In this document: positions 9,983 through 19,386 of the stretch, in pieces
Position numbering within the stretch: the stretch's first letter is position 1
Layout of the letters: each line of letters begins with the position of its first letter
Assembly (NCBI GenBank): GCA_041395625.1
Contig: JAWLAE010000003.1
Coordinates: 1 to 64,000, forward strand
DNA length: 64,000 bases
DNA from: CADEED01 sp041395625
GTDB taxonomy: Bacteria; Pseudomonadota; Gammaproteobacteria; Steroidobacterales; Steroidobacteraceae
Reading direction: 5' to 3'
Program-made: the position numbers and the translations under genes
Notes under the pieces: model-generated
Databases searched by the model: none
What the model saw: only the letters and a program-made list of their open reading frames with translations
What the model was told of the DNA's origin: nothing

Positions 9983-11671
9983 TCATTGCACGTAGTGCAT
10001 CATGACGTAGGCGATCAGCAAGATGGTGATCCATATCGCAGTCGTGCCGATCGGCCACGAACGCGATAGGACTCCGTCCGCGCCCACATAGCGCGCGACG
10101 CGCTTGTGCAATCCGTCGACCAGCCGAGTTGCCTGCCGCTGCATGACGGTTCCGATCCGAGCAGCCCACCGCAGCGAGTTGTCACCGAGGCGCGCGAGAC
10201 CAACTCGCCACAACCAATCGATGTCCAGGGTGATCGTCCGGGTTCGCTGCATGGCCGGCAGCAGCAGAAAGAATGCGAGCCCGGAGAACAGTAACAGCTG
10301 CAGATAGAAGACGACTTTCCCGGGAACGTACGCCGTATAGTCCATCGGATAAGGCAACAGCTCGTACAGCGGCTGCGGATAGACACCCAGGAAGATGCAT
10401 ACGCCGGCGAACAACAGCATCGCCAGCGCCATGTTCCACGGTGCGTCCTTCGGTCTGAGCCCGGAGTCCTTCTGAAAGAAGACGAACCACGGGAATTTGA
10501 TGCCGGCGTGCAGGAAGACGCCCGCCGAGGCGGCGGCCAGCAACAAGTAAGTAACGGCAAATCCATCGCCGATGGCCGCTTCGGAGATCAGTGTCTTGGT
10601 CGTGAATCCAGAAGTCAGCGGAAAGCCGGAGATCGACAGGGCACCAACGATGCCGCACACGCAAGTCAGAGGCATGGTGCGAAACAGGCCGCCGAGATCC
10701 GTACACTTGCGCTTGCCGGTGCGATACAGCACCACTCCCGCGCTCATGAACAACAGCGCCTTGTAGACGATATGGGCGAACGCGTGGGCGGCGGCACCGT
10801 TGAGCGCCAGCTCCGTACCGATGCCGATGGCGCACACCATGAAACCGACCTGGTTGACGACCGAGTACGCCAGGATACGACGCGCGTCGTTCTCGAGGAG
10901 TGCGTACACGATGCCGTAGAAAACCATGTACAGCCCGACGCCTACCAACACGGGCTCGCCGGGGAACAGCAGAATCAACGCCAGCACCGCGGTCTTGGTG
11001 GTGAAGGCAGACAGGAACACCGCGCCGGTGGGTGTCGCCTCGGGATACGCGTCCGCCAGCCACGCCGAGACGGGCGGCGCCGCGGCGTTGACGAGCAGTC
11101 CGATCAGTAGCATCCATGTGGCGAAGTCCTCGGCTCGCATCGCTCGCACGTCGACCGAACCTGTTTGCACGGCCACGGCAGCGATCCCCACCATCAGGAT
11201 GACGCCGCCGAGCACATGCATGACCGCGTAGCGCATTCCCGCGCGCAAGGACGCTGCCGTGCCACCGCACCAGACGATCGCGGTCGAGAAGATCGCCATG
11301 ACTTCCCAGTAGACGAACAGCGTGACGAGGTCGCCGGCGAATGCCACGCCGATCGCGCCGCCGGCGTATGCAAATGCCGCCGCAAGCTCTGTGCCACGCG
11401 CCAGACGCAGCGCATAGAGGCCACCGACGAAGGTCATCAGGGTGAAGACGAGTGCGAACAGCCGGCGCACCGCGCTGCCCTCGAGCGGCTCGAGCTGATA
11501 ACCGATGAAGGCCGTGCTGAGCGAGACACCGTCCGGAACATGCCACACCGTCCACGCTGTCACGAGCGGCGCGATCAATACGACCGCGGTGCGCAGCGCA
11601 CCACGCGTGAGTGCGATCAGTGCGGCCGCGACCAACAGAATGATGCCCGGCGGCAGGTTCTCAATCGCCAT
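9983..11671 (-). CDS. Mrp-type antiporter, NuoL/M/N-like proton-channel subunit (third copy)
   Basis: A 562-residue polytopic membrane protein of the complex I antiporter-like family (MrpA/MrpD, NuoL/M/N), with the conserved region from AFAYAGGAIGVAFAGDLVTL through FSTAIVWCGG, the VNQVGFMVCAIGIG segment and the AHAFAHIVYKALLFMSAGVV helix, which carries the channel histidines. The ATG at 11671 overlaps the stop of the preceding small gene; a GTG at 11686 is the alternative. It is the last gene of the nine-gene operon running down from 17308. It would form one of three H+/cation channels of the complex. It is tail to tail with rpoD. Confidence 0.85.
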   Translation of the reverse strand: MAIENLPPGIILLVAAALIALTRGALRTAVVLIAPLVTAWTVWHVPDGVSLSTAFIGYQLEPLEGSAVRRLFALVFTLMTFVGGLYALRLARGTELAAAFAYAGGAIGVAFAGDLVTLFVYWEVMAIFSTAIVWCGGTAASLRAGMRYAVMHVLGGVILMVGIAAVAVQTGSVDVRAMRAEDFATWMLLIGLLVNAAAPPVSAWLADAYPEATPTGAVFLSAFTTKTAVLALILLFPGEPVLVGVGLYMVFYGIVYALLENDARRILAYSVVNQVGFMVCAIGIGTELALNGAAAHAFAHIVYKALLFMSAGVVLYRTGKRKCTDLGGLFRTMPLTCVCGIVGALSISGFPLTSGFTTKTLISEAAIGDGFAVTYLLLAAASAGVFLHAGIKFPWFVFFQKDSGLRPKDAPWNMALAMLLFAGVCIFLGVYPQPLYELLPYPMDYTAYVPGKVVFYLQLLLFSGLAFFLLLPAMQRTRTITLDIDWLWRVGLARLGDNSLRWAARIGTVMQRQATRLVDGLHKRVARYVGADGVLSRSWPIGTTAIWITILLIAYVMMHYVQ

Positions 11672-11915
11672 AGAAGCGCTCGTCACGTTTCAGCAGTCTG
11701 CCCAGCACTTTGGCGACCAACACCATCGCCACGCAGGCAAAGAACCCGAATGCTGCGCCGAAGCCCAACCACTGATCGAAGGCGAAATGGCCTTTCACCT
11801 TGACCAACAGCTGCAGTGCAAGCGTTGTCACCAGCACTGCGACGAATAGCACCCACAACCAGCGTACCGTGCGCGCACGCACCAGCCAGTGATCCGAGCG
11901 GTCATCATGAGCCAT
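11661..11915 (-). CDS. Small two-helix membrane protein of the Mrp operon
   Basis: An 84-residue protein (start ATG at 11915, MAHDDRSDHWLVRARTVRWL) with two hydrophobic segments near residues 19-38 and 47-66 and a basic tail ending KRDERFYGD. It overlaps the gene before it by 11 bases and the next gene's start by 11 bases, which strongly suggests coupled translation. I do not recognise a named family. Its place between two proton-channel subunits suggests an accessory subunit of the antiporter complex. Confidence 0.72.
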   Translation of the reverse strand: MAHDDRSDHWLVRARTVRWLWVLFVAVLVTTLALQLLVKVKGHFAFDQWLGFGAAFGFFACVAMVLVAKVLGRLLKRDERFYGD

Positions 11916-13371
11916 GTGCGCCCCCAAACAACTGCGCCATGAGATCGAGCGCCGTGCCGTTGGCAAAGAAGAACAACACTGTCATGGCCGCCGTGGCGAC
12001 CACTGCCATCAGCATCACGACCGGCGCTTCGCCCTGCCCCTCCCTGGGTATGGTCGCGCTGTCGAACCAAGCAGCGACAACTATCGGCAGGAAATAGGCG
12101 GCGTTCAGCATGGTGCTCGCCACGATAGCGGCGATCGCGACGTAGTTGTCGGCCTCCAGTGCACCGCTCAGGATGAACCATTTCGAGACGAAGCCCGCCG
12201 TCGGCGGCATGCCAATCATGCTGAGAGCCCCGACCGTGAACGCCAGCATGGTCCAAGGCATACGCCGCCCGATACCGCGGAGCTGGCCGATCTCGGTTAT
12301 CCCGGCTGCCGTATACAGGCTGCCCGCCGCAAAGAACAAGGTAATCTTTCCCAAAGCATGCGCCACCATGTGCACTACCGCGCCCAATTCAGCCAACGGT
12401 CTGAAAAGACTAACGGCCATGATCACATAGGATAGCTGGCCGATCGTCGAGTAGGCTAACAACCGTTTCAGGTTCGTCTGACGGAATGCTACGAAACTCG
12501 CCACGATGACGGTGAACGCTGCCGCGTACAGCAGCCAACCAGCTTGCGATTGGCCGGCCAGGAAGTCGATGCCGAAGATGTAGACGACCACCTTGGTGAG
12601 CGTGAACACCCCCGCCTTCACTACTGCCACTGCATGCAGCAACGCACTGACCGGCGCGGGCGCCACCATGGCAGCCGGCAGCCAGCGGTGTACCGGCATC
12701 ACAGCGGCCTTACCGACGCCGAACACATACAACGCCAGCAACAAGCCCGCTGCCGGCCCGCTCACATGGCCGCTCAGTATGCCGCCCGGCATGAAGTCCA
12801 GCGTGCCCGTCGCACGGTACGTCCAGATCATGGCTGGCAGAAACAAGCCGATCGACGTGCCCAGCAGTATTCCGAGATAGACGCGCGCTGAGATGATTGC
12901 CTGGCGACTGCCGCTGTGCGCGACGAGTGGGTAGGTAGAGAGCGTCAATAGCTCATAGAACAGGAACAGCGTCAGCAGGTTACCTGCGAAGGCAATGCCG
13001 AGGGTCGCAAACATAGCGACGGCGAACAGCACATAGAAGCGGGTCTGATGCCGTTCCGCGTTGGCACGCATATAGCCGAAGGAGTAGATCGAATTGACGA
13101 GCCACAGCAGTGACGCCAGCGCGCCGAACAACATGCCGATCGGCTCCAGTCGAAACTCGACAGCGAGACCAGGCAGTAACTCGGCGATCGGCAGCGCTGG
13201 GCGCCCGCCATGCAGTACGCTCGGCAACAGCGTCCAGACAAGCCCAGCCAGTCCGACCGCGGTCACCAATGTCACGGCCTCGCGAGCATTCGCTCGTCGC
13301 TGCCCAAGAAGCGCCATGCCCAAAGCGCCCAGTAGTGGCAGCAACAACGTGCAGAGCAGATGTACCTGCAT
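11905..13371 (-). CDS. Mrp-type antiporter, NuoL/M/N-like proton-channel subunit (second copy)
   Basis: A 488-residue polytopic protein starting MQVHLLCTLLLPLLGALGMA at the ATG at 13371, two bases after the upstream stop; the longer open frame runs into the previous gene and is rejected. Antiporter-like motifs include FAGNLLTLFLFYELLTLSTY, with the key glutamate of helix 5, and MVAHALGKITLFFAAGSL. It follows another family member directly, so the operon carries tandem MrpD-like paralogs. Confidence 0.85.
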   Translation of the reverse strand: MQVHLLCTLLLPLLGALGMALLGQRRANAREAVTLVTAVGLAGLVWTLLPSVLHGGRPALPIAELLPGLAVEFRLEPIGMLFGALASLLWLVNSIYSFGYMRANAERHQTRFYVLFAVAMFATLGIAFAGNLLTLFLFYELLTLSTYPLVAHSGSRQAIISARVYLGILLGTSIGLFLPAMIWTYRATGTLDFMPGGILSGHVSGPAAGLLLALYVFGVGKAAVMPVHRWLPAAMVAPAPVSALLHAVAVVKAGVFTLTKVVVYIFGIDFLAGQSQAGWLLYAAAFTVIVASFVAFRQTNLKRLLAYSTIGQLSYVIMAVSLFRPLAELGAVVHMVAHALGKITLFFAAGSLYTAAGITEIGQLRGIGRRMPWTMLAFTVGALSMIGMPPTAGFVSKWFILSGALEADNYVAIAAIVASTMLNAAYFLPIVVAAWFDSATIPREGQGEAPVVMLMAVVATAAMTVLFFFANGTALDLMAQLFGGAHGS

Positions 13372-13373
13372 AG

Positions 13374-14864
13374 TCACGATCCGTGCCGCAGCAGTATTGA
13401 CGCAGCCTGACTCGCGAGCGCGGTCGGTAGGGACGGCGCGAGGCCAAAGAAAATGTTTGCCAGCGCCGCCACCCACAGCACCAGCAGCATCGACAACGGT
13501 GCTTCGGCCACTGGCTTGGCGGGACTGGCCGTGCCACCCAGGTAGGCGGTCTCGACGACACGCCAGACATAGATTGCTGCTAGCAGCGAGCTGACCAATA
13601 TCATGACGACCAGCGCAACTCCCAATGCCCCGTGCTCCAGCACGGCGGAGATCAACAGCCATTTGCTGATGAAGCCGGCAGTGCCCGGTATGCCGATCAA
13701 GCTGAGGCCGGCTATCACGAAGGCGGCCATGGTCCAGGGCATCTGCCTGCCGGCACCGGCGAGATCCTCAAGCCGCAAGCGCGAAAACCGCAACGCCAGC
13801 GCTGCCACTGCCAGGAACAAGGTTCCTTTCGCGAGCGCGTGGACGAACATGTGCAGAATGCCCGCCGTCAAACCCGCCTGCGTCTGCAGACTCGCCCCGA
13901 GCAGGATATAGCCCACCTGAGCGATCGAGGAGTACGCCAGCAAACGCTTCAGGCTGGCTTCGAATACAGCGATACCGGATGCAATCAGCATAGCCGTCAA
14001 GGCGAGCGGCATCAGGAACCGGATGAACTGCACATCGTGCGCCAGCAAGTTGTTCTGAAAGACCAGGAAGTCGAAACGCAGCAGGACGTAGAGCGCCACC
14101 TTGGTCGAACACGCCGCCAGGAAGGCGGTGACGATGTGAGGCGCGTAGGTGTAGCTCTTGGGTAGCCACGCATGCAGGGGAAATACCGCGGCCTTGAGTG
14201 CGAGCCCGATGGTGATGAACCCGGCGGCCGCGAGGACCGGCCGCAGATGGCCCACATCATGCACCCGCGCTGCCATATCGGCGAGGTTCAGCGTGCCAGT
14301 CATCATGTAGATCAGCCCGACACCAATCAGATAGAAGGTGCCACCGATCGTGCCCATCACCAGATACTTGAATACCGCCGGCAGGGCTCGCCGGTCGGGC
14401 CCGGCCGCGATCAGTACGTAACTGGCGAGCGACGTGATCTCGATGAACACGAATATATTGAAGGCGTCGCCAGCTACCACGATACCTGTGAGCCCGGCGA
14501 GCGCCAGCAACCAGGCAGCGTAGAACAGCGGTTGCTGTTCATAGGCGATTTGCGTGGCGATGCTGAGCCTGCCCGCCAGCAAGGTGAGCGAGGACGCCCC
14601 AGTCACGATCAGCAGCAACAACGCGCCGAAGGACGTCACTCGCAGCTCGATACCGTACGGTGCGGGCCATGACCCTAACAAATAGGTGACGACGCCATGC
14701 TCGAGAACGGTCCGCGTGAGGCTCACGGCGATGGCAAACGCAATGAGGCTGGCCGCAGTGGCCGTCGCCCAAGGCAAGCTGCGGACACGCAGCAGCAGCA
14801 CGAGCGGCGCGACCAGCATTGGTACCACGACTTGCAGTACGGGCAGATGCGCGGTGAGGGTCAC
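13374..14864 (-). CDS. mrpD: Mrp-type antiporter subunit D (first NuoL/M/N-like copy)
   Basis: A 496-residue protein with about 14 hydrophobic segments. GDAFNIFVFIEITSLASYVL holds the conserved membrane glutamate, and MFVHALAKGTLFLAVAALAL the channel histidine and lysine. The GTG at 14864 overlaps the mrpC stop (GTGA). Position right after mrpC matches mrpD in known Mrp operons, so this copy is the best candidate for MrpD proper. Confidence 0.87.
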   Translation of the reverse strand: MTLTAHLPVLQVVVPMLVAPLVLLLRVRSLPWATATAASLIAFAIAVSLTRTVLEHGVVTYLLGSWPAPYGIELRVTSFGALLLLIVTGASSLTLLAGRLSIATQIAYEQQPLFYAAWLLALAGLTGIVVAGDAFNIFVFIEITSLASYVLIAAGPDRRALPAVFKYLVMGTIGGTFYLIGVGLIYMMTGTLNLADMAARVHDVGHLRPVLAAAGFITIGLALKAAVFPLHAWLPKSYTYAPHIVTAFLAACSTKVALYVLLRFDFLVFQNNLLAHDVQFIRFLMPLALTAMLIASGIAVFEASLKRLLAYSSIAQVGYILLGASLQTQAGLTAGILHMFVHALAKGTLFLAVAALALRFSRLRLEDLAGAGRQMPWTMAAFVIAGLSLIGIPGTAGFISKWLLISAVLEHGALGVALVVMILVSSLLAAIYVWRVVETAYLGGTASPAKPVAEAPLSMLLVLWVAALANIFFGLAPSLPTALASQAASILLRHGS

Positions 14865-15220
14865 GAATCGCTATCCAGCGCCTGAATTTCACTCTCCTCA
14901 ATGCTGCCGTAGGACTCTTTTATGCGTACGACTATTGCCAGACCGAGCGCCGTGGTAGATATGCCAACGACGATGGCGGTCAGTATCAGCACCTGCGGCA
15001 ACGGGTTCGAGAAGATCTGGCCGGTAACACCTTCCTGAATAATCGGCGCAGTGCCACCATCCACCTTGTCCATGGTGATGTAGAGCAGAAACACTGCCGA
15101 CTGGAAGATCGACAGACCAATCAGTTTCTTGATGAGATTGCCCTTCGCAATGACCGCGTAGAAGCCGGTCATCAGAACGACGGCGAACACCCAGTAGTTA
15201 TAGAGACCGAACAGTTCCAT
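14861..15220 (-). CDS. mrpC: Na+/H+ antiporter subunit MrpC (NuoK-like)
   Basis: A 119-residue, three-helix protein with the MrpC/NuoK pattern. The segment around residues 75-105 (PLPQVLILTAIVVGISTTAL) is the conserved family block ahead of a short charged tail. NuoK-like subunits form part of the lateral membrane channel. It overlaps mrpD by four bases and follows the MrpB-type gene by six bases. Confidence 0.9.
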   Translation of the reverse strand: MELFGLYNYWVFAVVLMTGFYAVIAKGNLIKKLIGLSIFQSAVFLLYITMDKVDGGTAPIIQEGVTGQIFSNPLPQVLILTAIVVGISTTALGLAIVVRIKESYGSIEESEIQALDSDS

Positions 15221-15226
15221 CGCTCG

Positions 15227-16207
15227 TCACCGCGCGGCAAACGCGTGAAAGATCAACAGCAATGCGCCGCACACGTTCATGCCGACACCCGCTTCTATCA
15301 GCAGGATCCCGAGATGTTGCCCGGCCACCGGGTCGGCGGCCAGCACCGCGTAGTCGAGGAAGTTTCCACCCAGCACGATACCGGCCATCCCAACCAGGCC
15401 GTAGAGCAGCGTGCCGCCAACCACCAGACCCATGAGCGCCGCTCGTGGAACCGCGCGCAGTGCTGCGCTCTCCCCCTGCACGAGCGCGTAGAGAATGATC
15501 CCGGCCGCGATCAGCGTGCCCGCCTGAAAACCACCGCCCGGCCCGAAGTCGCCGTGGAATTGTACGTAGAGACCAAACAGCACGATGAACGGGATGAGTA
15601 GTGGCGCCACAATCCGCGGAATGAGGTGATGTCGCAATCCCTGCCGCTCGGTATCGAGACGGCGAGCCTGGCGCAAGACGGAGTCATCCGTGCGTGTCCC
15701 CAACACGAGCAGCACGCCGATACACGCTGTAAACACGACGAACACTTCACCCAGCGTGTCGTAACCGCGGAAGCTCGCGAGGATGGCCGTTACGACGTTC
15801 GGAACGTCGATGAGCGCCGGAGTTTGCTGCAGGTACCAGGGTGCCACATGCTGGTGAACTGGAGCATTGGGGTCACCGAGCCGCGGTGTATCGAAGGTTG
15901 CATAGATCAGCACCAGAGTCATCAATGTGACGACACCGAGCGAAAGCCACCGCGCCTTCGTCACGACTCGTTCTCGCTCCGCCGTCAGCGCCAGCGCACC
16001 GAGAAACAGCACTGTCGTAATGCCTGCCCCTACAGCGGCTTCCGTGAGCGCCACGTCCGCAGCATCCAGTACGAAGAAGTTGGCGGCCATCAGCAGGCTG
16101 AATATGCCCGAGAGCATCACGGCTACGAACAGGTCGGACGTGCGCACGATCGCCACCGCCGTAAAGACCAGCAGCGTCAGCAGGAATACCGCGAACAGCA
16201 GAACCAC
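15227..16207 (-). CDS. mrpB: DUF4040/MbhE-MrpB fusion subunit of the Mrp antiporter
   Basis: A 326-residue protein that joins two parts usually found apart. The first, about residues 1-105, is a DUF4040 (MbhD-like) segment with ADVALTEAAVGAGITTVLFL, which in classical Mrp operons is the C-terminal end of the large MrpA. The second, from about 190, is MnhB/MrpB with FHGDFGPGGGFQAGTLIAAG. So the MrpA tail is fused to MrpB while the MrpA channel part is encoded elsewhere in the operon. The start is a GTG at 16207. Confidence 0.85.
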   Translation of the reverse strand: MVLLFAVFLLTLLVFTAVAIVRTSDLFVAVMLSGIFSLLMAANFFVLDAADVALTEAAVGAGITTVLFLGALALTAERERVVTKARWLSLGVVTLMTLVLIYATFDTPRLGDPNAPVHQHVAPWYLQQTPALIDVPNVVTAILASFRGYDTLGEVFVVFTACIGVLLVLGTRTDDSVLRQARRLDTERQGLRHHLIPRIVAPLLIPFIVLFGLYVQFHGDFGPGGGFQAGTLIAAGIILYALVQGESAALRAVPRAALMGLVVGGTLLYGLVGMAGIVLGGNFLDYAVLAADPVAGQHLGILLIEAGVGMNVCGALLLIFHAFAAR

Positions 16208-16210
16208 GAA

Positions 16211-16534
16211 TCAGCCCTGATGCTCGATCGAGTCGGCCTCTGGCCTGAGCCCCGACAAGAGCGCCGCATTGGCCAGTGCATAGGAGGCGGTCGGACCCGT
16301 GACCAGCAGGAAACCGAGGATCGCCAGCAGCTTTATCGTCGGCAGCGACAGAGCGCTCTGCAACATGATTCCCGTGAGAATCAGAATCGTGCCCATGGCA
16401 TCGGTCAGACTGGCAGCATGCATACGTGTATAGAAATTGGGCAGCCGCAGCGCTCCCAACCCGCCCACGAATACGAACGCGGCGCCGGCAGTCAGCAACG
16501 CCCAGCTCAATCCGTCGATGATGACCGCAACCAT
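16211..16534 (-). CDS. mrpG: Na+/H+ antiporter subunit MrpG
   Basis: A 107-residue, three-helix protein with GGLGALRLPNFYTRMHAASL and the following threonine-poor TDAMG block, the MrpG/PhaG signature. It sits one base after mrpF and three bases before the MrpB fusion gene. MrpG is a small subunit needed for assembly of the antiporter. Confidence 0.92.
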   Translation of the reverse strand: MVAVIIDGLSWALLTAGAAFVFVGGLGALRLPNFYTRMHAASLTDAMGTILILTGIMLQSALSLPTIKLLAILGFLLVTGPTASYALANAALLSGLRPEADSIEHQG

Positions 16535-16535
16535 A

Positions 16536-16811
16536 TTAGATCTCGTCCGGCTGACGAGCGTTCGTGCGACGATTCTGGAAGAAGGCGAGCACAGCGAGAA
16601 CGCTGATGAAATTGATCAGCGCATAGGCGAGCGCGAGATCCAGGAAATCTGGTCGACCGAACATGAATGCGAGCACCGCCAACAGGAGCGCCGTCTTGGT
16701 GCCGAACATATTGACCGCTAACACCCTGTCGTAGACCGTCGGCCCACCCAATGCCCGCGCCAGCGCCAGACACATGGTGACCAGGATCGCCACAGCAACA
16801 ACGAAATACAA
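16536..16811 (-). CDS. mrpF: Na+/H+ antiporter subunit MrpF
   Basis: A 91-residue, three-helix protein with LARALGGPTVYDRVLAVNMF, the MrpF/PhaF signature with the conserved aspartate. The start appears to be a TTG at 16811, two bases after the mrpE stop; it is needed to keep the first membrane helix, and no ATG lies early enough. MrpF lies at the cation-pathway end of the complex in known structures. Confidence 0.88.
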   Translation of the reverse strand: MYFVVAVAILVTMCLALARALGGPTVYDRVLAVNMFGTKTALLLAVLAFMFGRPDFLDLALAYALINFISVLAVLAFFQNRRTNARQPDEI

Positions 16812-16813
16812 GC

Positions 16814-17308
16814 TTAGTCCTTCACCAATGCAGTAGCGCGACGATCGAACTCGCCTTCCAGCAGCGCTGCGGCGCCAGCTTTGGTCAGGCAGTGAACCTG
16901 CAACTTGCCGTCATGGATATCCAGAGTGACCGTACCGGGCGTCAAGGTGATGGAATTCCCAAGGATCGCCTGCGCCACAGGCCTCGAGCTCGTGGCGTGG
17001 AACGTCACCACGGTCGGACTGATGGGCATGCGAGGCTGGAGCACGATACGCGCGACATCGATACTGGACTTGACCACTTCGATGGTCAGCCAACCCCAGT
17101 AGCGCGGCAACCGAGGCATCAAGTGCAGCGAAAATACGTCGCGCCCAAAGAAGCCCACGCGATGAGCAATAAACACGCTCAGCACGCAGGAGAACGCGCC
17201 GAGTCCGAGCAGCAGCGGCGTGTAGATGCCCGACCACAACAGCCAGACGACCACCAGCACGATCAGCAGCAGTGCCCAGCGCACGCCAAACTTGCCCACA
17301 ACCCGCAT
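16814..17308 (-). CDS. mrpE: Na+/H+ antiporter subunit MrpE
   Basis: A 164-residue protein with an N-terminal hydrophobic pair and a cytoplasmic domain containing ILGNSITLTPGTVTLDI, the MrpE block. The ATG at 17308 is preceded by a good ribosome site, GGAGGG at 17316-17321, which decides the start over a TTG further up. It is the first gene of the mrpE-F-G-B-C-D-D-small-D operon. The operon promoter must lie in the 80 bases before it, shared with the end of the liu operon. Confidence 0.87.
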   Translation of the reverse strand: MRVVGKFGVRWALLLIVLVVVWLLWSGIYTPLLLGLGAFSCVLSVFIAHRVGFFGRDVFSLHLMPRLPRYWGWLTIEVVKSSIDVARIVLQPRMPISPTVVTFHATSSRPVAQAILGNSITLTPGTVTLDIHDGKLQVHCLTKAGAAALLEGEFDRRATALVKD

Positions 17309-17388
17309 ACCGCAACCCTCCAGACCGGCCAACTCAGCGCCTCGAGCGGTGTATGATAGCGTTCCGCCAAAGCCATGACCGACAAACG

Positions 17389-19386
17389 TCAGTCGGGTAC
17401 GAACTCGATCAGATCCGCGTCGATCTGCACGCTGTCACCGACCTCGTAGTGGATCGCCGCGATCCGGCCAGCGCGCGGTGCCAACACGGTATGCTCCATT
17501 TTCATCGCCTCGACCACGACGAGCGGAGCATCCTTCTCGACCTCTGCGCCAATAGCCGTCAGCACCGCAATCACCCGGCCGGGCAACGGCGCTCGCAAGT
17601 GTCCGAGGGCGTCCCCATCCCGATCGTCACTTGCCGCACGCTGGCCGATGCTGAAACGCAGTCTGGCGGTCGCGGTGAACAGGTCGAGTGCGTGCGGTGG
17701 CGTGAATATGGCTGTCGCCGCGAACGAGCTGGCGCCAACGCTGGCCGTCAGCCGGCCATCTGGCTGCAGCACGCCGCGCAATTCCTCGGCGTCGTCGTCG
17801 AACGAGGCGCGCCAGCCATCGGTCACATACTCAATCTCGAACGTACGACTCGTCTCGGCAAAGCGCAGCTCGAGCTGCCGACGCCCCGGACCGTTCAGAC
17901 GCCAGCCGTCATTGCGCCACCACGGGGAATCGGCCACGCCGCGTACGTGCGCCGCCGCGGCAGTCTCGAGCGCCTCGCGTGCCAGTTGCGCGAGTACCGC
18001 CGTGAACCAGTGCCGCAGCTCTGGCACAGCACGAGCCGGCTGCAGTGCCGCCGCTTCCCGCTCGATCAAGCGGGTGTCCAGGGCAGCATCAGCAAATGAT
18101 CGTGTTGCGATCAAGCGCTGCATGAAGTCGATGTTGTTAGCAATGCCTACGATCTGATAGTGGGCCAGCGCGCGCGCGAGCCGGGCACGAGCGAGCTCGC
18201 GCGACTCGCCCCAGACGATCAACTTGGCAATCATCGGATCGTAGAACGGCGCGATCGTGTCGCCCGCGGCGACGCCGGTATCGACCCTGACGCTTGCCGA
18301 CGCGGTGGGTGCGCTGAGATGCCGCAGCCGGCCCGTATCCGGCAGAAATCCCGTGTCGGGATTCTCCGCATAGATGCGCGCCTCGATCGCGTGACCGCGC
18401 ATCGCGATTGCGTCCTGCGCGAGCGGCAGCTGCTCGCCGGCAGCCACCCGGAGCTGCCATTCGACCAGATCGAGACCAGTGATCATCTCGGTCACCGGAT
18501 GCTCGACCTGCAGGCGCGTATTCATTTCCATGAAGTAGAACGCCGTATCTGCGACGATGAACTCCACCGTGCCAGCGCCGACGTAATCGACCGCTCGAGC
18601 GGCGGCGATGGCCGCCGCGCCCATCGCGTCGCGTTGCGCCAGCGCGAGGCCTGGTGCTGGCGCCTCTTCCAGCACCTTTTGATGACGGCGTTGCACCGAG
18701 CAATCACGCTCGAACAAATGCACAACATTGCCCTGCGCGTCGGCGAATATCTGCAGCTCTATATGGCGCGGCTGCGTGAGATATTTCTCGATCAACACCG
18801 TCGCGTCACCGAAGCTCGCCGCCGCCTCGCGGCGACAACTGGCGAGTTGTGAGGCAAAGTCGGCGGCGCGCTCGACAACCCGCATGCCTTTGCCGCCGCC
18901 GCCCGCACTCGCCTTGATCAGCACTGGATAGCCGATAGCATCCGCCGCACGCTGCAGCGTGACATCGTCCTGATCCGCGCCATGGTACCCCGGGACCAGC
19001 GGCACACCGGCCTGCTGCATCAGTGTCTTGGCCGCCGACTTGTTACCCATCGCACGGATCGCTGCCGGTGGCGGCCCGATGAAAGTGACGCCCTGCGCAG
19101 CACAGCTCGCGGCGAATTCGGCGTTCTCCGATAGAAATCCGTAGCCTGGGTGAATCGCTTCCGCGCCACTCGCCAGCGCAGCGGCCAGGATTGCATCGCC
19201 GCGAAGATAGCTCATCGTTGCCGGCGATGCGCCAATGTAGCGTGCCTCATCGCAGCTCTGCACGTGCAGGCTGCCGCGATCTGCATCCGAGAAAACCGCG
19301 ACGGTTGCGATACCCAACCGCCGCGCACTGCGCGCTATCCGGCAGGCGATTTCGCCGCGGTTGGCGATCAGTATCTTGTTGAACAT
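17389..19386 (-). CDS. liuD: Methylcrotonyl-CoA carboxylase biotin-carrying subunit
   Basis: A 665-residue biotin-dependent acyl-CoA carboxylase alpha subunit. The biotin carboxylase part starts MFNKILIANRGEIACRIARS and contains the ATP-grasp glycine loop KASAGGGGKGM. The C-terminal carrier domain ends with the biotin site VEAMKMEHTV. With the MccB subunit 2 kb upstream it carboxylates 3-methylcrotonyl-CoA in leucine breakdown; it could also serve geranyl-CoA (AtuF-like). The ATG at 19386 overlaps the preceding gene's stop (TGATG). It is the last gene of a three-gene transcript starting at 21796. Confidence 0.88.
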   Translation of the reverse strand: MFNKILIANRGEIACRIARSARRLGIATVAVFSDADRGSLHVQSCDEARYIGASPATMSYLRGDAILAAALASGAEAIHPGYGFLSENAEFAASCAAQGVTFIGPPPAAIRAMGNKSAAKTLMQQAGVPLVPGYHGADQDDVTLQRAADAIGYPVLIKASAGGGGKGMRVVERAADFASQLASCRREAAASFGDATVLIEKYLTQPRHIELQIFADAQGNVVHLFERDCSVQRRHQKVLEEAPAPGLALAQRDAMGAAAIAAARAVDYVGAGTVEFIVADTAFYFMEMNTRLQVEHPVTEMITGLDLVEWQLRVAAGEQLPLAQDAIAMRGHAIEARIYAENPDTGFLPDTGRLRHLSAPTASASVRVDTGVAAGDTIAPFYDPMIAKLIVWGESRELARARLARALAHYQIVGIANNIDFMQRLIATRSFADAALDTRLIEREAAALQPARAVPELRHWFTAVLAQLAREALETAAAAHVRGVADSPWWRNDGWRLNGPGRRQLELRFAETSRTFEIEYVTDGWRASFDDDAEELRGVLQPDGRLTASVGASSFAATAIFTPPHALDLFTATARLRFSIGQRAASDDRDGDALGHLRAPLPGRVIAVLTAIGAEVEKDAPLVVVEAMKMEHTVLAPRAGRIAAIHYEVGDSVQIDADLIEFVPD

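Noticed and set aside
15626..16606. A 326-residue plus-strand frame over mrpB and mrpG
   Set aside because: Arg/Gln/His-rich shadow translation opposite membrane-protein genes; no domain.
17272..18099. A 275-residue plus-strand frame over the liuD gene
   Set aside because: Antisense shadow of a well-supported gene with atypical Arg/His-rich composition.
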